Below, piece after piece: positions 1-4,048 of a stretch of DNA of 5,368 nt. The DNA is taken from NCBI GenBank assembly GCA_902363045.1, contig CABIYX010000001.1, positions 1 through 5,368 on the forward strand. Reading direction: 5' to 3'. Position 1 is the first letter of the stretch. The number at the start of each line of letters is the position of its first letter. This DNA is from Clostridiales bacterium. Lineage in GTDB: Bacteria > Bacillota > Clostridia > Oscillospirales > Oscillospiraceae. The notes under the pieces were generated by a model that ran no database searches, had not been told where the DNA came from, and saw only the letters and a list, made by a program, of their open reading frames with translations. The position numbers and the translations under genes are program-made.

Positions 1-3
1 TCA

Positions 4-76
4 TGAAGGATTTGGTCTCCTCTCGTGCGGTTGTTGCTCGCAACTTCAACTATAACCGATGAGACCTTATCCTTCA
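4..76. promoter_or_regulatory. Nested stem-loop: candidate structured leader or terminator at the left edge
   Basis: Arms 4-19 and 61-76 pair over 14 bp (8 + 6) around a symmetric 2x2 internal loop. The 41-nt interior holds two further nested pairings, CGGTT (28-32) with AACCG (54-58) and GTTGC (33-37) with GCAAC (40-44). Read leftward, the RNA contains AGAGGAG followed 12 nt later by an ATG at 4-2, so the outer stem would partly cover a ribosome binding site: a possible translation-controlling leader. Read rightward, the stem is followed by TCCC and five Ts (81-85), so it could instead end a gene entering from the left, although the loop is long for a terminator. A leftward reading frame is also open from an ATG at 77-75 to the edge (25 codons). 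That ATG has GGG directly against it, with no usable spacing, and its codons (GTT, ATA, TCG, AGA) differ from those of neighbouring genes, so I do not call a gene. The structure is seen; its role is inferred. Confidence 0.4.
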
Positions 77-105
77 TCCCTTTTTATTCAACTGTCCAAT
101 ATGTA

Positions 106-119
106 TTGTAGTCCTACAA
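106..119. promoter_or_regulatory. Perfect 14-bp palindrome, candidate operator
   Basis: TTGTAG, a TC centre and CTACAA form a perfect inverted repeat in an AT-rich stretch. A second, looser inverted pair, AACTGT (90-95) and ACAGTT (119-124), lies around it but is not concentric. On the minus strand the palindrome falls between a possible -35 (TTGAAC, 127-122) and weak -10 candidates (TACATA at 105-100 or CATATT at 103-98). That placement would suit a repressor site for a leftward gene. The half-sites run opposite to the TACA-nn-TGTA boxes of BlaI/CopY regulators, so I assign no regulator family. Confidence 0.3.
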
Positions 120-148
120 CAGTTCAAATGGGGTATGGGAGCCGCCCC

Positions 149-177
149 TTGTCTTTTTTTCCCGCTCCGGGTATAAT
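149..177 (+). promoter_or_regulatory. Sigma-A promoter of the TSCPD gene
   Basis: The -35 is TTGTCT (149-154), the spacer is 17 bp, and the -10 is a perfect TATAAT (172-177). Transcription should begin near 184 and give a leader of about 48 nt. That leader contains a small GC stem, GCCGG (186-190) with CCGGC (195-199), just before the ribosome binding site. Confidence 0.75.
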
Positions 178-215
178 GGTGGAGCGCCGGTCCGCCGGCC
201 CCATCTTTTGTCCAT

Positions 216-221
216 AAGGAG
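216..221 (+). promoter_or_regulatory. Ribosome binding site that fixes the TSCPD start
   Basis: AAGGAG lies 10 nt before the ATG at 232. It decides against the in-frame TTG at 208, which sits upstream of this site and has no ribosome binding site of its own. Confidence 0.8.
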
Positions 222-231
222 CGGTTTTGAG

Positions 232-477
232 ATGACCATTCAGTATACACCCAGGGGGGTCTGCTCCCGATCCTTCACCATCCAGGTGGAGGACGGCCTG
301 ATCCAGTCCGTCCAGGTAGTGGGCGGATGCAGCGGCAACCTTCAGGGCATTTCCATGCTGCTGAAGGGAATGACGGTGGAGGAGGCCATCCGCCGGATGG
401 AGGGCATCCGCTGCGGCGGCAAGGCCACCTCCTGTCCCGACCAGCTGGCCCAGGCCCTGAAGCAGGCCCAGGGCTGA
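232..477 (+). CDS. TIGR03905-family TSCPD domain protein
   Basis: An 81-residue soluble protein recognised as the small stand-alone TSCPD family (TIGR03905, the four-cysteine type). The four cysteines are C11 (GVCS), C33 (GGCSGN), C61 (IRCGGK) and C68 in the signature TSCPD at 66-70. The N-terminal half reads as beta strands (FTIQVEDGLIQSVQVVGG); the middle is a helix (MTVEEAIRRMEG). The same domain occurs at the C terminus of some ribonucleotide reductases. The stand-alone form has no established biochemical role; its paired cysteines suggest metal binding, which is inference. The ATG at 232 is chosen for the AAGGAG 10 nt upstream. The gene has its own promoter and a strong terminator directly after the stop, so it is probably monocistronic. 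Length matches the family. Family assignment is confident; function is unknown. Confidence 0.93.
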   Translation: MTIQYTPRGVCSRSFTIQVEDGLIQSVQVVGGCSGNLQGISMLLKGMTVEEAIRRMEGIRCGGKATSCPDQLAQALKQAQG

Positions 478-487
478 CGCCGCTTCA

Positions 488-538
488 AAAAGCCGCTGAG
501 CCTCCGGTTCGACAGGAACCGGAGGCTCAGCGGCTTTT
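488..538. terminator. Bidirectional intrinsic terminator, 23-bp perfect stem
   Basis: Arms 488-510 and 516-538 are perfectly complementary over 23 bp around a 5-nt loop (GACAG). The stem begins with As and ends with Ts. Read rightward it ends in TTTT after the TSCPD gene. Read leftward it ends in five Ts after the MBL gene, whose stop codon is at 549-547. The two genes converge here and very likely share it. The 69-bp space between them holds nothing else. Confidence 0.92.
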
Positions 539-546
539 GTGTCCCG

Positions 547-1392
547 TTATTCCAGCGTCACACACAGGCCGGTGGTGAGGGCCTGGATCCTTTCCCCCAG
601 CCGGTCCTTCAACAGCGCAAAGGCTGCCTGGCCGGTGCAGTGGCCTGTGTAGATCTGCTCCACACCCTCCGACACCAGGGCGTCAGCCACCGACAGTGCA
701 TACTCCGGAGTACAATTCATTCCGCTGTCCGCCTTGGCACTGAACAGATGCAGTCCGCCGAACACAGCGTACACTGGTCTGCCCAGCTGTTCCTTCACCC
801 CGCGGACGATGTTGACGATCCCCCCGTGGGAGCAGGAGTTGAACAGCACCAGGCCCCGGCTGCCCTCCAGCACCAGGGAGTGCTCATGGGAGAAGTCATC
901 TGGGACAAATCCGCCCGCCTCCTCCTGACACAGCAGATTGATCTCCCGGCTGGCAAAGGGACCGCCATGGACAGACTCGGGTACCAGCCACGCCCCGTCA
1001 AAGAGTTGGAACAGCCCCTCCGGCGTCTCAAACCGGTCCCGCTGGCCCTCCCACAGCTCCCGGCTGACCCCAATGAACCGGGGCTCCCCCATAGAGGTGG
1101 AGAAATAGGCCCCGCCTGCAGAGGGGCGGGCGTATACCTTCGCGTGGTCGTTGCAGGCAAAGAAGCGGCCCAGGCCGCCGGCGTGGTCATAATGTCCGTG
1201 GGACAGCACCGCCGTGTCCACCTGTCCCAGGTCCACCCCCAGGGCGGCGGCGTTGTCGGCAAACGCGCCCGAGGCGCCCGCGTCCAGCAGGATCGCCTTC
1301 CCCCGGTGCTCCACATAAAAGGACAGTCCGTGCTCCGACGCCAGACAGGAGCCCTCCGGCGCGGTGTTCTCGATCAAAACGACGGTCTTCAT
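547..1392 (-). CDS. MBL-fold metallo-hydrolase, COG1237 type
   Basis: A 281-residue cytoplasmic metallo-beta-lactamase-fold protein. The hallmark HxHxDH is SHGHYDH at 64-70 (H65, H67, D69, H70). Other likely metal or active-site residues are D37 (LLDAGA), H189 (NSCSHGGI), H215 (GGLHL) and H251 (TGHCTG). The SHG-G-NI, GGLHL and GH-TG blocks are typical of COG1237, whose archaeal member MJ0301 is annotated as a dihydropterin/ribofuranosyl-aminobenzene phosphate synthase. That annotation should not be carried over to a bacterium; the true substrate is unknown. The ATG at 1392 follows AGGAGG (1405-1400) at 7 nt. The gene lies 90 bp downstream of the desulfurase on the same strand, with no terminator and no clear promoter between, so they may be co-transcribed. 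All expected motifs are intact and length is normal. Fold and family are confident; reaction is not. Confidence 0.94.
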   Translation of the reverse strand: MKTVVLIENTAPEGSCLASEHGLSFYVEHRGKAILLDAGASGAFADNAAALGVDLGQVDTAVLSHGHYDHAGGLGRFFACNDHAKVYARPSAGGAYFSTSMGEPRFIGVSRELWEGQRDRFETPEGLFQLFDGAWLVPESVHGGPFASREINLLCQEEAGGFVPDDFSHEHSLVLEGSRGLVLFNSCSHGGIVNIVRGVKEQLGRPVYAVFGGLHLFSAKADSGMNCTPEYALSVADALVSEGVEQIYTGHCTGQAAFALLKDRLGERIQALTTGLCVTLE

Positions 1393-1482
1393 GGTACTTC
1401 CTCCTATTTGTCAATCAGATCCGGCTGGAGCCGTAATAAAAATACCCGGGTGCTCCAGGGCGGGAGAACTCGGGCATGGGCT

Positions 1483-2622
1483 TCAGGACAGGGTGGGGAA
1501 CAGCTGCGCCCTGGCGGCCCGCAGGCCGTCCGCCAGGGCGTCCACATCCTGCTGTGTGGTGTCATAGGAAAAGCTGATGCGCAGAGCCCCGTCCAAATCG
1601 CACTTGGGCAGCTTGAGGGCAGCGTACACATGGCTGGGCTTCCCCTTGTGGCAGGCTGAGCCGGAGGAGAGGCAGATTCCCCGGTCGCTGAGGAAGCGGA
1701 CGATCACCTCGCTCTTATAGCCGGGGAGGGTCACCGCCAGAATGTGGGGGGCCGTCCCGCTCCCGATGGGCTTCAGCCCGGGGACCGCCTCTTGCAGCCG
1801 GGCCAGGGTCTCCGCCTTCAACTCGGCCATGTGCCGGACGTCCGCCTCCCGGGTGGCAGCCCCGGCCCGCACCGCCGCAGCAAAGGCCGCGATCTGGGCG
1901 GTGGCCTCTGTGCCGGAGCGCAGTCCCCCCTCCTGGCCGCCGCCCCGGATCAGGGGAGGCAGCTTCAGCCCCCGGCGGACATACAGGGCGCCAATCCCCT
2001 TGGGGGCGTGGATCTTGTGTCCGCTCACGGTCAGCAGGTCCACCCCCAGCTCCGCCGGGGTGAAGGGGACCTTTAGGAAGCCCTGCACCCCATCGCAGTG
2101 GATGAGGGCGGAGCTGCCCAGCCGTCGGATCAGCTGAGCGGCCTGGGCCACCGGCAGCACGGTACCCAGCTCGTTGTTCACCAGCATCATGGACACCAGC
2201 GCCGTGTCCGGCCGCAGGGCGGCCTCCAGCTCCTCCAGAGAGATGTTTCCCTCCCGGTCGGGACGGAGGTAGGTCACCTCATACCCCTGCCGCTCCAGCT
2301 CCCGGCAGGGCTCCAGCACCGCGGCGTGCTCAATGGCGGTGGTGATGATGTGGCGGCCCCGGCGTTTTCCAAGCTCCACCGCCCCCCGGATGGCCCAGTT
2401 GTCCCCCTCGGAGCCGCAGGAGGTGAAGAATACCTCCTCCGGGCGGCAGCCCAGTCCGGCGGCCACGTCCCTGCGCCAGCCGGCCACGCGGTCCGCCGCC
2501 TCCCGGCCCAGGGCATAGCGGGAGGAGGGGTTGCCCCACCCCTCCGTCATAGCCTCCACAGCGGCCTGGACCGCCTCCGGGCGGACCGGAGTGGTGGCTG
2601 CATTGTCAAAATAGTGGATCAA
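1483..2622 (-). CDS. Cysteine desulfurase (NifS/IscS-like class V aminotransferase)
   Basis: A 379-residue PLP enzyme that takes sulfur from L-cysteine, leaving alanine, and holds it as a persulfide for Fe-S cluster assembly or thiolation of tRNA and cofactors. It starts with the classic YFDNAATTP (4-12). Visible active-site residues are H99 (IEHA), N150 (VNNELG), D177 and Q180 (DGVQ), the PLP lysine K203 (SGHKIHAPKG), the RGGGQEGGLRSGTE block (226-239) and the catalytic C324 in SSGSACHKG. The loop around C324 resembles group I (NifS/IscS) enzymes. Whether it serves Fe-S assembly or tRNA thiolation cannot be told, because no IscU, NifU, ThiI or MnmA gene is in view. The start is TTG at 2622, preceded at 7 nt by GAGGTG. 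Its own promoter lies at 2650-2678. I give no symbol because nifS, iscS and csd naming depends on missing context. Confidence 0.95.
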   Translation of the reverse strand: MIHYFDNAATTPVRPEAVQAAVEAMTEGWGNPSSRYALGREAADRVAGWRRDVAAGLGCRPEEVFFTSCGSEGDNWAIRGAVELGKRRGRHIITTAIEHAAVLEPCRELERQGYEVTYLRPDREGNISLEELEAALRPDTALVSMMLVNNELGTVLPVAQAAQLIRRLGSSALIHCDGVQGFLKVPFTPAELGVDLLTVSGHKIHAPKGIGALYVRRGLKLPPLIRGGGQEGGLRSGTEATAQIAAFAAAVRAGAATREADVRHMAELKAETLARLQEAVPGLKPIGSGTAPHILAVTLPGYKSEVIVRFLSDRGICLSSGSACHKGKPSHVYAALKLPKCDLDGALRISFSYDTTQQDVDALADGLRAARAQLFPTLS

Positions 2623-2629
2623 CGCTGTT

Positions 2630-2635
2630 CACCTC
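2630..2635 (-). promoter_or_regulatory. Ribosome binding site supporting a TTG start
   Basis: GAGGTG read on the minus strand stands 7 nt before the TTG at 2622-2620. The protein beginning there (MIHYFDNAATTP) matches the usual N terminus of the family, and no nearby ATG does. The desulfurase therefore very likely uses TTG, which may lower its translation. Confidence 0.75.
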
Positions 2636-2649
2636 TTTCAGTCCTGTCC

Positions 2650-2678
2650 ATTCTATGCCCAGCCCTGGGGAAAGTCAA
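2650..2678 (-). promoter_or_regulatory. Sigma-A promoter of the cysteine desulfurase gene
   Basis: On the minus strand the -35 is TTGACT (2678-2673), the spacer is 17 bp and the -10 is TAGAAT (2655-2650). The predicted start of transcription, near 2643, gives a leader of about 20 nt before the TTG. The promoter is flanked by an inverted repeat, GGACAGG (2681-2687) and CCTGTCC (2643-2649). A 12-bp palindrome sits in its spacer at 2658-2669. Confidence 0.78.
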
Positions 2679-2698
2679 GCGGACAGGCCCCTGCGCGG

Positions 2699-3193
2699 TC
2701 ACTTTCCGTCCACGGGCGGCCGGGGGAGGGAGTCATCCTCCCGGACCCAGTCCTCCACATGGACCACGCTGTACTCCGTCTCTGTGTTCCGGATGACCAC
2801 CCGCTCGATCCCGGCGTTGATGATCAGCCGGCGGCACATGGAGCAGGAGGTGGCGTCGTGGAGCAGCTCGCCGGTCTTGGCCTCCCGGCCGGCCAGGTAC
2901 AGGGTGGAGCCCAGGGTGTCCCGGCGGGCGGCGGAGATGATGGCGTTCATCTCCGCGTGGACCGAGCGGCACAGCTCATACCGCTCGCCGCTGGGGACCC
3001 GCATGGCCTCCCGGGTGCAGCAGCCCAGGTCCATGCAGTTCTTCCGGCCCCGTGGGGCCCCATTATAGCCGGTGGAGACGATCTCGTCATTCTTCACGAT
3101 GATGGCCCCATAGCAGCGGCGCAGACAGGTGGAGCGCTCCAGCACGGTCTCCGCGATGTCCAGATAATAATTTTCCTTGTCGATGCGTCTCAT
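2699..3193 (-). CDS. dCMP deaminase family protein (ComEB-like)
   Basis: A 164-residue zinc-dependent deaminase, expected to convert dCMP to dUMP, the substrate for thymidylate synthesis, in the cytoplasm. The GYNGAPRG block (42-49) is typical of deoxycytidylate deaminases. The catalytic zinc site is H79-A-E81 (VHAEMNAI), where E81 is the proton shuttle, together with C117 and C120 (SCSMC). The residue before the first of these cysteines is Ser rather than the usual Pro. Additional cysteines at 53, 58, 59 and 75 are of the kind seen in family members with a second, structural metal site. The ATG at 3193 has GGGAGGG at 7 nt; an in-frame extension to 3325 would cross the promoter and is rejected. 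The gene has its own promoter. No terminator is visible before the desulfurase promoter 21 bp downstream, so read-through into that gene is possible. Confidence 0.94.
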   Translation of the reverse strand: MRRIDKENYYLDIAETVLERSTCLRRCYGAIIVKNDEIVSTGYNGAPRGRKNCMDLGCCTREAMRVPSGERYELCRSVHAEMNAIISAARRDTLGSTLYLAGREAKTGELLHDATSCSMCRRLIINAGIERVVIRNTETEYSVVHVEDWVREDDSLPRPPVDGK

Positions 3194-3229
3194 AACGCGT
3201 CCCTCCCAGGCAGTCAGGCTTCTGCTGGC

Positions 3230-3258
3230 AGTATAGCGTATTTTTCCCCCTCTGGCAA
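3230..3258 (-). promoter_or_regulatory. Sigma-A promoter of the dCMP deaminase gene
   Basis: On the minus strand the -35 is TTGCCA (3258-3253), the spacer is 17 bp and the -10 is TATACT (3235-3230). Transcription would start near 3223, about 30 nt before the ATG. It is divergent from the promoter at 3352-3380, with 93 bp between the two -35 boxes. Confidence 0.78.
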
Positions 3259-3351
3259 GGAAAAACCGGTCCAAAATCCCTGTTCCGGGCCCCACACTCC
3301 CGTTTCCGGCCCTGCCGGGGCACAATTTACATTTTGTTTACGATTGATTTC

Positions 3352-3380
3352 TTGACGTTCCCCGCCTTGCGCGCTATGAT
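3352..3380 (+). promoter_or_regulatory. Sigma-A promoter of the zinc-ribbon membrane protein gene
   Basis: The -35 is TTGACG (3352-3357), the spacer is 17 bp and the -10 is TATGAT (3375-3380). An AT-rich stretch (3324-3351) directly upstream could act as an UP element. It contains TTTAC twice, at 3326 and 3337, spaced one helical turn (11 bp) apart. Transcription should begin near 3387. Confidence 0.8.
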
Positions 3381-3401
3381 ACGTTATAAATAAGAATCTG
3401 A

Positions 3402-3432
3402 AAAAACGGGGTGGGAGGTTTGCCCCGTTTTT
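3402..3432 (+). terminator. Terminator-like hairpin in the leader (possible attenuator)
   Basis: AAAAACGGGG (3402-3411) pairs perfectly with CCCCGTTTTT (3423-3432) around an 11-nt loop, and the 3' arm ends in five Ts. This is the form of a weak intrinsic terminator, but it lies after the promoter and before the ribosome binding site (AGGAGG, 3443-3448). It could cut off most transcripts at about 45 nt. With only about 15 nt of RNA before it, little room exists for a competing antiterminator or a riboswitch. The hairpin is seen; the function is inferred. Confidence 0.5.
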
Positions 3433-3455
3433 CCCCCGCGCGAGGAGGCACCCAC

Positions 3456-3851
3456 ATGATTCGAAACGCGATCCAACGCTTTATGTACGGCCGGTACGGC
3501 AATGACCAGCTGAACGTCGGCCTGATGGGCCTGTATCTGGTCCTGTACCTGCTCTATTTTCTCACCAGCGCAGACCTGCTGTACTGGGTCTCTATGGTGG
3601 TGCTGTTCACCGCCCTGTTCCGTCTGCTGTCCCGCAGCCACGCAAAGCGCCGGGCGGAGAACGCCAAATTTTTACAGGCGGTGGGCCCTCTCCTGAAATG
3701 GTACCGGCTGCGCCGCACCATCCGCCAGGACAAGGAGCACTGCTACTTCAAGTGTCCCAACTGCGGCCAGCAGCTCCGGGTCCCCCGGGGCAAGGGTAAG
3801 ATCACCGTCACCTGCCGGGGCTGCGGCGCCTCCTTTGAGGAGAAGAGCTGA
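3456..3851 (+). CDS. Small membrane protein with C-terminal zinc ribbon
   Basis: A 131-residue protein of no known function. Residues 1-20 are polar and include FMYGRYGNDQL, a segment I recall from small clostridial zinc-ribbon membrane proteins. Two hydrophobic helices follow, about 22-37 and 41-58, joined by a very short turn (TSAD), so they probably form a membrane hairpin with both ends on the same side. A basic stretch (RSHAKRRAENAK, 60-71) suggests the C-terminal part is cytoplasmic. The last third is a zinc ribbon with C100-PN-C103 and C120-RG-C123 separated by a basic loop (RVPRGKGK); C96 is a further cysteine. The ribbon might bind nucleic acid or a protein partner. The ATG at 3456 has AGGAGG at 7 nt. 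It has its own promoter and terminator, so it is probably monocistronic. No signal peptide cleavage site is seen. Confidence 0.9.
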   Translation: MIRNAIQRFMYGRYGNDQLNVGLMGLYLVLYLLYFLTSADLLYWVSMVVLFTALFRLLSRSHAKRRAENAKFLQAVGPLLKWYRLRRTIRQDKEHCYFKCPNCGQQLRVPRGKGKITVTCRGCGASFEEKS

Positions 3852-3875
3852 TCCCCGTCCCATTTGATCCCGCCG

Positions 3876-3916
3876 CCGGAGGCAGCCCCACACCTGGGTC
3901 TGCCTCCGGTTTTTTT
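3876..3916 (+). terminator. Intrinsic terminator after the zinc-ribbon gene
   Basis: CCGGAGGCAG (3876-3885) pairs with CTGCCTCCGG (3900-3909). CCC (3886-3888) with GGG (3896-3898) extends the stem past a one-base bulge. Seven Ts follow at 3910-3916. This is a canonical rho-independent terminator 24 bp after the stop codon. Confidence 0.93.
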
Positions 3917-3958
3917 GCCCATTTTCTCCGCAAAACGCCGGTTTTACAGAGAAGCCTA

Positions 3959-3987
3959 TTCCAGTTTTGGGGAAGCTATGGTATACT
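3959..3987 (+). promoter_or_regulatory. Extended -10 promoter of the FAD dehydrogenase gene
   Basis: The -10 is TATACT (3982-3987), preceded by TG one base upstream (3979-3980): an extended -10. The -35 at the matching 17-bp distance is poor (TTCCAG, 3959-3964), which the extended -10 may offset. The predicted start near 3994 gives a leader of about 55 nt. Confidence 0.65.
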
Positions 3988-4000
3988 GTTCAAGAGTCTG

Positions 4001-4017
4001 TCCGGCCGCCGGCCGGA
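4001..4017 (+). other. GC-rich leader hairpin before the FAD dehydrogenase
   Basis: TCCGGCC (4001-4007) pairs with GGCCGGA (4011-4017) around a 3-nt loop. It begins within the first 10 nt of the predicted transcript and has no U tract directly after it, so it is more likely a 5' stabilising stem than a terminator. The TSCPD leader has a similar but smaller stem at 186-199. Confidence 0.4.
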
Positions 4018-4048
4018 GCTATTTTGAGAAATGCAAGGAGAGAGACCC

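Noticed and set aside
3..77. A leftward coding start at 77 (MKDKVSSVIV...) running off the edge
   Set aside because: There is no properly spaced ribosome binding site, the codons differ from those of neighbouring genes, and the stretch is fully occupied by the nested stem-loop. It is kept as an open option but is not called as a gene.
106..119. Identification of the palindrome as a BlaI/MecI/CopY operator
   Set aside because: Those sites carry TACA-nn-TGTA; here the half-sites face the other way (TGTAG-nn-CTACA), so the match is not adequate.
1393..1482. A separate promoter for the MBL gene (TTGACA near 1418 on the minus strand)
   Set aside because: The hexamer lies almost at the ribosome binding site, so any transcript from it would begin inside the gene; no other -35/-10 pair is convincing.
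640..1659. A 339-codon open frame on the plus strand across the MBL gene and the end of the desulfurase
   Set aside because: It is antisense to two intact recognised genes and has no domain motif and no promoter; its composition is that of a shadow frame.
2098..2796. A 232-codon plus-strand frame opposite the desulfurase and the end of the deaminase
   Set aside because: It crosses the desulfurase promoter and two recognised antisense genes, with repetitive Gly, Pro and His composition.
3194..3325. A longer start for the deaminase, adding 44 residues
   Set aside because: The added part covers the -35/-10 promoter and is not like the family; ATG at 3193 has an ideal ribosome binding site.
3411..3455. 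A GTG start at 3411 adding 15 residues to the zinc-ribbon protein
   Set aside because: It would place the start inside the leader hairpin; AGGAGG 7 nt before the ATG at 3456 is clearly better.
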